Shown: in pieces, positions 1 through 12,144 of the stretch
Numbering within the stretch: position 1 is the first letter of the stretch
How the letters are laid out: every line of letters begins with the position of its first letter
Assembly (NCBI RefSeq): GCF_933775445.1
Contig: NC_065876.1
Location: 17,422,001 to 17,486,000, forward strand
Reading direction: 5' to 3'
From: Argentina anserina
Lineage: Eukaryota; Streptophyta; Magnoliopsida; Rosales; Rosaceae
Length of the DNA stretch: 64,000 nt
Translations under genes and position numbers: made by a program
Notes under the pieces: generated by a model
Seen by the model: the letters and a program-made list of their open reading frames with translations, nothing else
Database searches by the model: none
Told to the model about the DNA's origin: nothing

Positions 1-3000
1 TCTTCCTCTCCGACCTCCAGAAGCGATTCCCTACCAAGGAAGACTGCGATCACTGCTTCCGCACTTATCATTTTCAGATTGAGGACATCTTCTTCGATCA
101 GTATGAAGGTCTCTCTCTCTCTCTCTCTCTCTCTGTTTTTGGTTTTGATTTTGATTTGATCGCTCTCATTTCCTTTTTTGTTGTTTTCGTGCTTTGAATT
201 TCTTTGACGTTTGGTAATCGATGTACAATTTGCGTGTGCATTACTGTTCTTGTCACCTTCTCAGTGTAGCCAATCATGTGTGTTAGTTTTGATTCCCAAC
301 AAACTAGGAAATAATCACTTTATTAGTAGCCAATTATCGCGTTAAGTTTTTTGTTTTTATTCTCAAACAAACTCACTTTTGGCTAGCCAGCACTGATTTT
401 CGGTTTGCTGAACTTGGACATGTTTGTGTATGTGGATATTAATTGAGCATATGCACAGTTTTGTATATGAGGGGATAGCAAATGATTTTTTCCGGTTTTC
501 TTTCTGGTAATTTCATGCTTTTGTTATCAATCGAATGCCTGGTTGCCTGTATTTGTGAAGATTACAGATTGCCGCACTGCTACTGAATGATACGACCAAC
601 TATTTATGAATTAGATGGTCTGACGCTGTTCTTGGGCAATTGCAGGTTACCAGGGAAGGAAGAAACTAACAATGATGGTTATCCCTAGCATTTTTGTTCC
701 AGAAGATTGGTCCTTTACTTTTTTTGAAGGACTAAATAGACATCCGGACTCTATTTTTAAGGACAAGACACTTGCTGAGCTTGGTTGTGGAAATGGTTGG
801 ATATCCATTGCCATTGCTGAGAAGTGGTTGCCATCAAAGGTAGGCTCTGTTGTTTTCTTTGTCTTTCTTTACCGATTGTGATATCTACCCGTTCGAGTGA
901 TGGAATAAGCTCCTTTTTGCAGGTGTATGGTCTTGATATCAATCCTAGGGCAGTCAAGATGTCATGGATAAATTTGTATCTGAATGCGTTGGACGAGAAA
1001 GGTCAGCCCATCTATGATGCGGAGAAAAAAACCTTGCTCGACAGGGTTGAGTTTCATGAATCAGATCTCCTATCTTATTGCCGAGAGAATGATATTCAAT
1101 TAGAACGAATTGTTGGTTGCATCCCCCAGGTATTGTCAACAATTACAGACAAAAGGGAGTGACTGGGATAAATCTTTTGCCTGAATTGGCTTAGGATATT
1201 ACATGTGATAGGCATCTGAAGATACATATTATAGTTATCCTTTGTGGCTTTTGCAGATTCTTAACCCAAATCCAGATGCAATGTCTAAGATGATAACCGA
1301 GAATGCAAGTGAGGAATTTCTACATTCATTGAGCAATTATTGCGCACTTCAGGTCAGTACATATACTTGATACCATTTTTTTATGTACTATTACTAGAAG
1401 CATCCAGTGCTACATAGATATTATAGGGTTAACTGCTTGGTTTCATTTCAGGTAAGAGACAAACAAAAAGCAGTTTTTACCTTTTACAATCTGCTTGTCA
1501 GTGATATGTGCTATTCCTTTCTGATTACTGCTTCAGAGTGATGCTATTCAAGTTATGTCACATTATCTTTTCTATGTAGGGTTTTCTTGAAGATCAGTTT
1601 GGCTTAGGTCTAATTGCTAGGGCAGTGGAAGAAGGAATAGCTGTCATTAAACCTATGGGGATAATGATATTCAATATGGGGGGTCGGCCAGGACAAGCTG
1701 TTTGTAAACGCTTGTTTGAACGCCGAGGCTTTCAGGTTAACAAGCTGTGGCAGACTAAAATTCTACAGGCAAGTATACCCATCTTTGTTTGAGTAATTTG
1801 ATTTTCTACAAAGTTGAGCTTTTGATGAAATGCATTTTACAGGCTGCAGATACAGATATATCAGCATTAGTTGAGATAGAAAAGAATAGTCCACACCGTT
1901 TTGAGTTCTTCATGGGGCTTTCTGGAGATCAGCCTATCTGTGCTCGAACAGCATGGGCATATGGAAATGCTGGTGGCAGAATCTCACATGCCTTATCAGT
2001 TTATAGCTGTCAACTTCGCCAACCAAATCAGGTATGCACCTCATTCTTAGGGCTTTTCAGAATGGATCTTTATCTTCACATATGTGATGTTCATTACACT
2101 TCTAGACAAAAATTAACAAGCCACTGCTTAATTACACTGGCAGGTCAAGACAATTTTTGAGTTTCTTAAGATTGGCTTCCACGACATCAGCAGTTCTTTA
2201 GATTTATCATTTGAAGATGATTCTGTGGCGGATGAAAAGATTTCCTTCCTAGCGTATCTTTCCAGTGTTCTGAAAGGGAGTTCTTTCTGCAAGTATGAGC
2301 CACCAGCTGGAAACAAACAGTTTCGTAACCTCATTGCTGGTTTTCTGAAAACGTATCACCGTGTTCCACTCAATACTGATGTAAGATAGGATGCATGCTT
2401 TCTTTTGGATATTTTCCCTTTTTGGGTATTTTATTCAGTTAATTAGCAACAGTTGCGTGTCTCATCTGTCTATTCTCTCTCTTTCACTGTCTCTTTCTTT
2501 CTCTTGGTCTTCAAGTCCATTGTTTTTGGAAGACCAGTCGTCTCCTGATTCTTGATTTTTTCTCTTGTTTTATTTTTCAGATACATTTTCTCCTATAGTC
2601 TAAACTAGTATCTCACTTTTTTCAAGAACATCATGTGAAACAATTTACGGTTATTGTCTTTTGAATTTATTCCTGACTTGTTAACTAATCTAATTAAAGT
2701 AAATTGAGGAGTTTAAGGAGTTAGGTGGAGATATTACTACACATAGCTGTCTAGGCTTTCATCCTTGTTGACCATGACTGTACTTGGGAATTCCAAGTGT
2801 CTTACATAATTATTTTTATCATGTCGTTATTTGCAATGTGGTGAAGCCAAGAGTGAATTTTGGTGGAAATTGAAACCATAGTCTTTTTTGTTGGCATAAC
2901 CATAGTATATATGCGTCATGTTCATGCTTTTTCCTGCACTTTAAACTGCATTTCTGACTATCTCATTTTGTTCGTTGTACAAGAATGTTGTTGTCTTTCC

Positions 3001-6000
3001 TTCAAGGGCTGTAGCAATAGAAAATGCCCTTCACTTGTTCTCACCTCGTCTCGCAATTGTTGATGAACACCTTACACGCCACCTTCCAAGGAAATGGTTA
3101 ACATCTTTAGCAGTTGAGGTAAATTATATGTTATGTTGCTGTACTTTCAATATATATTTATCTCAATTTCCTTGTTACTTGGTATTATTTACCAAAATTT
3201 GGCTCGTTCATCCTCAAGACAGGATATACTGTGAATCTAGAAGTATTTGCTAGACAACGTAGCATGGTTTGTGGTATAATGATTACTGTTGAGTGGAATA
3301 ATTAAAAGTTTCCGAACGCTGGAAGTGGTAGATCTAATTCATGTGAGATTTTGGGATTTCTGAAAGTCAAATGAGCTTCAAGGGTAAAAATTTTGTGTTA
3401 GAAGAGGGCATGGATACATGAAAAGGAAAGCAAGATCCCAACTTTCAATTTTTTTAGTTTTCAACATCAAAATTTTTATGAAGTGGCTTCCGGTCTATGG
3501 GTAATGGGTGTCATAGTTCCACTTATTGTTTCCTTTGGTTAGTGGTACACTATGATGCACGAGTACGGGTACGGGATACAGATACGGCATGACATGGGAT
3601 ACGTTTTTTTTCTAAAATGTAGTGTTTTGGATACGTTTTGTAAAATAATATTTAATATATATATATAATATATATATAAATTCTAAAATTTGATCAAACA
3701 AGCAATTAAAACACCTAAATTCTATCAATTTATGTTTATGAATTAAATACTTAATAAGTTCAAGCAAAATAGAAGATACAACAATAGAATGGGCTATTAG
3801 ACTCTCCACCTAATTGTAATTAGTAGTTTAGTACTATAGTTATTCTGAGTTTTTAACGTGGCAATGACAATTATACCCCAAAACGTATCCAAAATGTATT
3901 TTTACCGTATCTGGTGAGTTGACTATACAGTACATATTGTGGGTGCGTATTTTCAGCCAAAGATGCGTAAATGTAGCGTATCCATCCCGTATCCGTATCC
4001 GATACGGGTATGATACGTGCATTCAATTTTTCACACATATCCGTGCATCACAGGTGGTACATTTGTCTTAACTCTGTGTACTTCTGAACTGTAGTGTGCT
4101 GGAACTGATGATCCTGCAGAGGATGGAATTACAGTTATTGAAGCGCCTCGACAGTCTGATTTGATGATAGAGCTTATCCGGAAGTTGAAGCCACAGGTTG
4201 TGGTTACTGGGATAGCCGATTATGAGTCTGTTACTAGTTCAGCCTTCGTACACCTTTTAGATATTACAAGAGAAATTGGATCTCGTCTTTTCTTAGACAT
4301 ATCTGATCACTTTGAGCTATCCAGCCTTCCTAGTTCCAATGGAGTCCTAAAATATATAGGAGGGACTGTTCTGCCATCCCATGCCGCAATTATATGTGGC
4401 CTAGTGAAAAACAAGGTATATTCTTCTTGTACCATTTCATTCAGAAAATCCACAATCTAGCTAGCCATACCAATAGATTTTTATGTGTCTAATTTAATCA
4501 AAACTATACAATAGCTTGTAAGGGAATATTTTCTCATGAATTGAAGTTGAACACTCTTTCCAGGTTTATTCAGATCTCGAAGTAGCTTTTGTAATTTCTG
4601 AGGAGGACAATATTTTCAAGGCCTTGTCAAAGACTGTTGAGCTATTAGAAGGGAATACAGCACCAATTAGTCAATGCTATTATGGTTGTCTTTTTCATGA
4701 ACTTTTAGCTTTTCAACTTGCTGATAGACACCCACCTCCACAGGTATGCTGGTCCCTTTTTATGTGGAATAATTGCATGATTTGTTTACATTTTTAATTT
4801 CTAAGAATGTACTAATATACAATGTATGAGATCCTAAATTTTTTGAAGATATATATGTGCTGGTTGGATGAATAAGGTGATTCAGCCTATCTGTTGGAAA
4901 ACTAACTTTTCTGTTATTGATAAGGGACATGGAATGTTTGATGTTGTTTAGCATGCACTTTGTGCTATAGTCAGATATAGAGTACTTATGACCGTAGCAT
5001 AATGTATACCCAATGTTTAGCCAGACAACATCTGAAATTTCTAACCACATACTCATGAAATTTAAAGTCAATTTCAGCAATGTCTGTTTAATGTTTACAG
5101 TTTTTCCCTGAGAGAATTTTCAAATCTGTTTCCTGTTTATCTAATGATTGCTATAAGAACTTCAACATGCTTTTTTTGTTCATGGATTTGCTTTATCCTA
5201 TTGTTTTCATGTATATTCATCAGAGGGAATGCACATCAGTTGAATCAGCAGAGATGATTGGTTTTGCTAGTTCAGCAAACTTGGTCCTTAATAATGCGGA
5301 GTTGGCAATTAATGAGGCTGAAAACTCATCCCTGATTCATATGGATGTGGATCAAAGCTTCTTATGTGTTCCATCAGCTGTCAATGCTGCAATTTTCGAA
5401 AGCTTTGCCAGACAGAACATATCGGAGTCAGAAATAGATGTCACCAGCAGCATTAAGGAGTTCATAAAGAGCAATTATGGATACCCACTCGATAGCAACA
5501 CCGAATTTATATTTGCTGACAGCTCACTTGCTCTGTTCAACAAGTTGGTTCTTTGTTGTATACAAGAAGGGGGGACATTGTGCTTTCCTTCTGGCTCAAA
5601 TGGAAACTATGTCTCTGCTGCAAAATTTTTGAAAGCGAACATTGTAAATATACCTACGAAGATTGAAGAAGCCTTTAAACTGACAGACACGGGTCTCTCT
5701 GGAGTCCTAGAAACTGTGCATAAACCATGGGTATACATTTCTGGACCAACAGTTAACCCAACTGGTACGCTATACAGCAACAAAGAGATTAGAAGTTTAC
5801 TGTTTACCTGTGCCAATTATGGGGCTAGGGTTATGATTGACACTTCATTCTCGGGTTTGGAATTTGACTCTGAGGGTTGGGGTGGCTGGAATCTGGTGGA
5901 AAGTTTGTCAAAGATATATTCTTCTAGCAAACCATCTTTTTGTGTCTCTCTGCTTGGGGGATTGTCTTTGAAAATGCTGAGTGGAGGGCTCAAATTTGGG

Positions 6001-6702
6001 TTTCTGGTTCTGACCCAGTCAGATGTGGTGGAAACATTTTATAGCTTTCCAGGATTAAGCAAACCTCATAACACTGTTAAATATGCTGTTAAGAAGCTAC
6101 TGGGTCTAAGAGAGCAGAAATCAGGAGATCTTTGGGATGCCATTGCAGAACAGATAAGAAATTTGAAGTGTCGATCCAAGCGCTTGAAGGAGGTGATCTC
6201 TCTCCCTCATTTTTTTTTATTTTTTATTTTTCTTCACCTATCACTATACATCTATCTTTATATATTCTGAATGAAAGCTATTCTCAAGCTATTATGTAAG
6301 ATACCGAAGGCCAGAAACCATGGAATCCGGTTTCAAATCGATTTATATATATGGTGCACGATATTCGTTTGATTTACATTACCAATCTACTTTTGTCAGA
6401 CACTAGAGAATAATGGATGGGATGTGCTTGAATCCTTTGGTGGTGTTTCCATGGTGGCCAAGCCCTCATCTTATATAAATAAGACTGTCAAGGTCCAGCA
6501 TGAAAATGGAACACTGCATGAAGTTAAGCTTGATGACTCTAATATCAGGGAGGTTGTGCACAAGGCTACTGGCTTATGCATCAATAGTGGCTCCTGGACT
6601 GGAATTCCTGGCTATTGTCGTTTCACAATTGCTCTTGAAGAAAGTGAGTTTGAGCGGGCATTGGATTGCATTGTTCAATTTAAGAAGGCCATCAGTAACT
6701 GA
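1..6702 (+). CDS. MMT: methionine S-methyltransferase, 5'-partial, 12 exons visible
   Basis: Transfers the methyl group of S-adenosylmethionine to L-methionine, giving S-methylmethionine, a transport and storage form of methionine in plants (family knowledge; cytosolic). Exons I infer: 1-108, 646-839, 923-1129, 1257-1352, 1580-1768, 1843-2031, 2144-2380, 2984-3118, 4095-4415, 4564-4743, 5224-6192 and 6400-6702. They join without a frame break into about 1041 codons, in phase from base 3. Exon 2 carries the SAM-binding motif ELGCGNGW. Exons 3-7 complete the N-terminal methyltransferase (GCIPQ, NMGGRPGQ, FFMGLSGDQPICARTAWAYG). Exons 8-12 form the aminotransferase-like C-terminal half typical of plant MMT (DISDHFELSS, SGPTVNPTG, SWTGIPGYCRF). 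The known plant enzyme has roughly 1070-1090 residues, so about 50 N-terminal residues lie off the window. Intron 5 uses a GC donor, intron 1 starts in a CT repeat, and intron 8 holds a MITE. No internal stop seen. Confidence 0.95.
111..134. repeat. (CT)12 microsatellite at MMT intron 1 donor
   Basis: Twelve CT units begin directly after the GT of the donor (109-110), so the 5' splice site reads GAAG|GTCTCTCT, far from the usual GTAAGT. The exon boundary is fixed by the protein frame across exons 1 and 2. Confidence 0.85.
1769..1842 (+). other. GC-AG intron (MMT intron 5)
   Basis: The exon ends CTACAG and the intron starts GCAAGT, the strict consensus of GC donors. It ends TTTTACAG before GCTGCAGAT. 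No GT donor nearby keeps the conserved protein sequence ILQAADTD in frame. Confidence 0.85.
3550..4053. mobile_element. hAT-type MITE in MMT intron 8
   Basis: A 504-bp AT-rich element with terminal inverted repeats CTATGATGCACG (3550-3561) and, on the other strand, CTGTGATGCACG (4042-4053). It is flanked by the perfect 8-bp direct repeat gtggtaca (3542-3549 and 4054-4061). Subterminal arrays of GATACGG/CCGTATC run inward from both ends. It has no coding capacity. An 8-bp target duplication points to the hAT superfamily. It makes up half of a 976-bp intron. Confidence 0.8.
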
Positions 6703-7273
6703 ACGTGTGTATCAGTCTCGCCTAGAATCTGATTCATTTCAGTCATAACTTGATTGAGCTGGTCCGTCAGCGTTCAAAAGTAGTCACAAGTATGGCCTGA
6801 ATTTGTTGTTTTCCCCTACGGTGTACCGATCAAAGCACTCTTTTCTCTTTATTGATTGAGCTTGAGAGCTCCAGGTATTTATCTTATTTATGGCACATGA
6901 AATATCCTCACTCAACAACATATACTTGTAGTTGAGTGGTATGGGTTTAGCATCTCATCTTTGATGGAGTTTGCTCTTGTGTTTTCTGATTCGCCAAATT
7001 TTCGCAGTAGATCGGGTTATCTATGACTATAAATCACCTTCAGGGATCAGCAAATTGCAAATGTCTCTTTTTGTTCTTTTGGTCAGGCCACTGGTTATTG
7101 ACTTTGAACAAAGTTTCTTGATCATTGTCATTACAGGCATTTTGTGATTTTTTTTAAATAATTTTTTTCCAAGATGCTAATCTTAAAAAGAACTGTCTTG
7201 TGCTGAAGTAGCAGCAAAAGCTGCGATTTGCCAAGGCTGGGATGGGCAATGCATTGTAAACTCCATCAACTCC
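6703..7273. other. MMT 3' UTR and intergenic sequence
   Basis: The first few hundred bases are probably the 3' UTR of the methyltransferase gene. No other gene, RNA or repeat recognised. Confidence 0.5.
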
Positions 7274-7517
7274 TCAAGCTTGCATCATTAGCAGCCGATC
7301 TCTTTGAATTCCAGACACTCCTTGCATTCCTGCCACTCCCTAAAGCAAGAACAACAATTCCCCAAAGATAACACCACAGCAGCATGATTCAAACCTGTGC
7401 AGCAATGGGATTGATGTGAATCACCGACCTTGTATAACCAACATTCAAAGGCGCATTAGGCTCTTCACTTGCCTCAAACAGCACACAATGACGAGCAAGA
7501 GAAGGCAGGATATTCAT
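7274..7517 (-). CDS. possible two-exon fragment of unrecognised product
   Basis: On the minus strand an ATG at 7517 opens 41 codons (beginning MNILPSLARHCVLFEASEEP) that end at CAG followed by a GTTTGA donor (7395/7394). A 55-base intron ends in TTTAG, and 22 further codons (GVAGMQGVSGIQRDRLL..., TGA at 7276-7274) continue in phase. The sequence looks protein-like and has a clean intron, so it may be the 3' end of a decayed or unidentified gene. I do not recognise the protein. Stops lie upstream of the ATG in this frame, so any further 5' exon is unknown. A 132-codon plus-strand frame over the same stretch (7416-7814) has no recognisable domain. Confidence 0.25.
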
Positions 7518-8112
7518 ACAGGCTCTCTCATCATGGACCTTTCTTTTTCTATGTTAGAAGAAAAACAATTGAAGTTTTCCAAAAACTTTAACTCAGTGGG
7601 AATGAAAGCGGCACATAATAAGAGGATGTCGCAAGAACATACCGGTATCCCTCAACTCCTTCAACTAAGTGGAAAAGCTAGAATTGCATTCGCCTCCACT
7701 GCCAGAAACAATAGAAAAATCAAACCTTCATTCCAGACCCCTGTTGCAGTCACCAAATCACTGACCTCAAGGGTGCAAAGGGAAGCTCAGCCTCCCAAAA
7801 CGACTGCTATATGATTTTCTTTGATTTGGTTGGAAGAAAATAACTGTTGATTTTTTGTTCTTGGTATGAAATAGAGGGCGAGGGAGATGGTGATGGCAGC
7901 TACTATGCCGCCGCTAATACATCATATCCCCATTATTCCATCAAGCTATATCAAGATTACATCAGTATACAGAAATATACCAGTAGAAAGATTGATGGCA
8001 ATTACTAAGCAAAACCAAGAATCGACTAAATTTTCTGAAAAGCAAACAGATAGATTAATAACAAAAAGATGAGTCTCAATATACAGTTCATTAGCAACTG
8101 ACCTAGTCTGTC

Positions 8113-8652
8113 TCAGAGTTCATTTTGCGAAACATGTTTGTCCAAAAATGCCTTGGCTAGATTACTGAAGCTGACACTTGCTGCTTCAGCAGCAGCATAT
8201 CTCTTCATGATGTCAACCACTTCTGGCTTCACAATCTCTTTCTTACTGGATTTGTTGCAGAGATAATAAAGTGATCCAATTGCATAGTTCACGGTGTTTT
8301 TAACAGGGCTTGATAGACATTAAATAACAAGGGGTATCCCACCACACTGAGTGACAATTGCTCCATTGGCCGGATCAGGACAACAATTGCAGATTCCGCC
8401 TGCTCCAAATTCCACAAGCTTCTCATTTGGTTCTGTAATGCAGTCCAGAAAAAGTTCTACCACGTTGAGCTGGCGCAAATAGGTATAATTGTAAGGATCA
8501 TAAGCGAAGTTTGCAAGATTAGCAACAATCTTCTCTTTTGATTCTTCACTGGTTGTACTCTGAAATTGAGTCACTACTTCCTGAAGGTACTGCAGCCTTG
8601 AAGTACCATATCTCCCAGTTCTCTCTTCTTGCCTCCTATCATTGGTAAACAT
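8113..8652 (-). pseudogene. ARMC7-like armadillo-repeat gene with one premature stop
   Basis: A single uninterrupted exon would encode about 179 residues, the length of the plant/animal ARMC7-like family of small armadillo-repeat proteins. The start is [20 protein letters not shown]. Armadillo segments follow ([31 protein letters not shown]), and the tail is SFSNLAKAFLDKHVSQNEL, ending at TGA 8115-8113. Codon 111 is TAA (8322-8320), between GGIPLVI and CLSSPVKNTVNYAIG. The frame on both sides is otherwise open and family-like, so a single base change or sequencing error explains the break. As written, the product is 110 residues and lacks the last armadillo repeat. Family knowledge links ARMC7 to spliceosome-associated complexes in animals; its plant role is not established here. 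Confidence 0.8.
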
Positions 8653-9344
8653 CTGTTGAAATGGTGAACCTTGCTGACCCTTTGCTCAGTAAAGTCCTTG
8701 CTTAGTCACCTCAATCTGCTTGTCCATTGCCCAAAACACATTAATTTGGTTACGCAATATGAAACAGCTCTTCAGTCTAGTCAAATGATCTATGCCAAAG
8801 TAAATTCTTTTTCAAATTAAAAACATCAAAAGAATAGAATCAACTACGCAAGATACAACTCAATTCCAATGAAGAGATAACTAAACTGTAACTCAATTTT
8901 GTTGTTGTTCACACTAGTACCTAAGTGTAAGACCTTCAATACAATCCAGTATGGCGCATGTTGGCTAATCATCTAAGGCTACTGGGGTCAACTTTTTTTT
9001 AAGTAGTTATTTCTGTGCATAATGTCCGAAACAAGATAAACCAAAACATGTATTGAGTTTGTCACATAGAATTTGCCAATAATATGATTAATTGAAAACC
9101 AGAAATTGAAATATAAAAACGGGTCAAAAAACCTGGAAGTATATTTACAGATTAGAACACTGTAAGTTAAAATACATGCAACGGTTGCACCAGATCATCA
9201 ATTATGATTTAATAGTATCTAATTATTTATATATGATGAAACTACATGTACAACTGCATGCAAGAAAATGAATAGAACAAGACATCATTAACTAAGTTTG
9301 AATCTTTAACACATGATTAAATGTACTTATGATTTTGGACAGCA
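8653..9344. other. intergenic, AT-rich
   Basis: Holds the presumed 5' UTR and promoter of the ARMC7-like gene. No further gene or repeat recognised. EH exons 4 and 5 matching the neighbouring pseudogene are absent here. Confidence 0.5.
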
Positions 9345-9658
9345 GAGGGACCTGGCAGCAAGAAGGGAATGCCTAGTGATATGAGACCAGCTATTCGCTG
9401 GGATAAGCAGCAGCTACGAGGTATTCAGTTATAGATCCAAAATCCTTCCCGACAAGGAAAGCCTGGTCAATTATCAAAGCTAGGTTAGAGATGATGTATG
9501 AATATAATCAATTTCAAGTTCTTGTATAATGTATACCAATAATTGCATAGCTGATGCAGTTAAAAACACTGCCACTAAATCTAGTCACCAAATATCATCA
9601 TCAACGGTTTGAGATATAGCTAGCAAATAATGTTGTTTATCATGAGTGGGATACATCA

Positions 9659-11561
9659 TGTTAGGTTAATATTAACCTAGTAATGTTTGTCTTATTCTTA
9701 TTCTTATTCTTTATATTTTTGTATATTTATTTATTTCTTATTACGTTTCCTACTCATACTAGGAAAATGTGCAAATGATCAGAAATACGTCAAAAATAGT
9801 GGATTTAGCGCACATTATGGATTCGGGTGAAAGTTTCAAGCCAAAAAAGCAAATGTGGAGATTTCACAAGAAAACAAAAGTCAACACCGAAAAATGCCGG
9901 TTAAACTCCGGTGATGTGAATGTGGTTGTCGGAAATGGTGGTGGTTAAAGTCAATAAGTCAATGATGCATATTGGTGAATTATGAATTGTAAATTTTAAT
10001 TTACAATTTAAATTCAAAATAGAAGAAGACAAATGAATGAGACAATTTCAAGAACAAGATCCACAATTTGTGCTCTATGAATTGGGGATTTAAATTTAAA
10101 ATAGAAGAAGACAAATGAAGGGGACCATTTCAAGAACAAGATCCACAATTTGTGTTTCCACATTTGTCCACCATATCTAGTCATTCATCCCCTTACATCT
10201 CCACCATTCATTTGTGACCTTAAGGCCTTTAAATACCCTCATTCTTTCCAAATTCGTGCATTCTCATTCATCACACTAAAACTCCATCAAAACTTCATAT
10301 TTTCCATAGTTTTAACATAGTTTTCTTAAGCCTAAGTCATAGATATCAAGTTGTGCAAAGAAAAGTGTAAAGTGTCTTGAGTTTTCACAAAAAAACTAAA
10401 GATCATTTACACCCTTGATCAATCACAAACTTGTTTTATAAATTTGGGTCACTTCACTCTCTTCATCCTCTACTCATACTCTTTCTCAACCCTTATTCTT
10501 TGTTCCTAGATTGTGTGGATAAAATATGGTGTTCATGGAGTTCTTCTTTTGTTAGAACCCATTAATACCATACTTAGAAGCATTTTCTCTTTAGAGGTAC
10601 GGTTTGGTATCATTTATATCAAACCCTTGGTAATCTCTTCTCTCTTTACTCTACTTCTCTTTTGATGTATTTCATTTTTAAGGGTTGTTGTATTTAATGG
10701 GTTGTGAGTAGTTGGATTTGAGGCTAGGGCATGTGCTAATGAATTCATTTTACTTTTAATTGATGTTGATGCATGTTGAATCTATGGGCTTCTACACTTA
10801 AAATGCTTACTAAATGTGTTGCTAGTTTTGTCACCTAGAAACATGTTTAGGTAATTAATGAATCAGAACTTGAACTTGAAACTTCTTGAATCCGTGAGCA
10901 TGGGTAGCCTTTAGGTGGTGGCTTATTGTTTCTTACGGGAAATATTAAGTTGCTTGAATTTCTTACCTTGAACTTAATGCTTGTGCCATGAGTGTAAATA
11001 CTCTAAGGGGGTGTTATGCTTGTGGTACATAGCCCACTTGTATTATAAGGTAATATAATTGAGACTAAGGTTTTGTGATTTAATTTGACTCCAAAAGACT
11101 TTGTTAAATTGCATGATTAGTTGGTTTCTTGGTAGCTTCACCAAAGCACTAGGGGGGAGTTTGTCAAACATGTTATGCATTAATCTTGAGTTACATTTGT
11201 GCATGAGTAAGGCTAGGTGCAATGCCTAAGTCTCTATTCCTCTTTTGATTCTATCTTTACATTTACATTTCCTTGTTGTTTTTGTGCAATAATTAGTTTG
11301 CTTAGCTTAATTCTAAAATCAACCAAGTCGATTCACTACCACTTGTTAATACCATCTTCATGATTCTTAGCTTCCAAAAAGCTAATGTTGTGAACTTGTA
11401 AAAAGTTAGAATGCATGTTTTTCTTGCGGAAATCTAGTTAGAGTTGAGTTTTGGGTACGATACTCTACACTTTCCTTTACTAAAACTTGACCTCCTATAC
11501 TTGGGAGTATGTAGTTTCACACATAAATACACATAATCATACTTAAGTGATTCAACCAACA
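9659..11561 (+). mobile_element. candidate solo LTR (1.9 kb) in EH pseudogene intron 2
   Basis: Starts TGTTAGGTT and ends AACCAACA, a TG...CA pair with matching ends, flanked by catca (9654-9658) and catga (11562-11566), which agree at 4 of 5 bases. A TATA-like TTTAAATA near 10228 is followed by a C/T/A-rich leader, as in LTR promoters. There is no coding domain. It could also be a large non-autonomous LTR derivative. Strand assumed from the TATA position. Confidence 0.45.
10017..10154. repeat. 82-bp offset tandem duplication
   Basis: About 56 bases (AGAAGAAGACAAATGAA...CCACAATTTGTG) occur at 10017-10072 and again at 10099-10154 with few differences, inside the candidate solo LTR. Confidence 0.8.
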
Positions 11562-12144
11562 CATGAGTTCCTATTTATTAGTACCTGCAGATCGATCGAT
11601 CATTTTAGAGTTGTAATTAGGTACAGTAATTAATATCAATTATATGTTAGCTTCTAGCACTCAATCTATCATAAGACATATTTAGAGTTCTTCACTTGAC
11701 GTCAAGCTTAATGAGCTAAATATTCATCAATAGTGGAGCCTTGTTGGTGAATATCATTGTGGGATGAGACTCATATAAATCAACATGTGATAAGGAGTTC
11801 GATCTGGTTGACCCTCGACAACAAATATAAAACAAAGAATTTATCTACTAACACATATATTAGTAAAATTATTACCTTGTCAATGGCCAAAGCATCTAAA
11901 ACTCCGATAACCTCATCTACAAGGTCCTTGAAAGTCGCTTTTTCGGGCTCAGATGGCAGCTCAGTCAGTCCATATCCCCTGCAATCATATGCAATCGCTC
12001 GATAGCCATTGTTGGCCACAGCAGTCATTTGGTGCCTCCATTAGTACCATATTTCTGGAAATCCATGCAGGAAAACCACCGCCTTTGGACCTGCATCCGA
12101 AATTAGTAACTACATGTCATTACTTATAATTTATCCATTGCAAT

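Noticed and set aside
7416..7814. 132-codon plus-strand frame
   Set aside because: No domain, odd composition, and it overlaps a more protein-like minus-strand frame.
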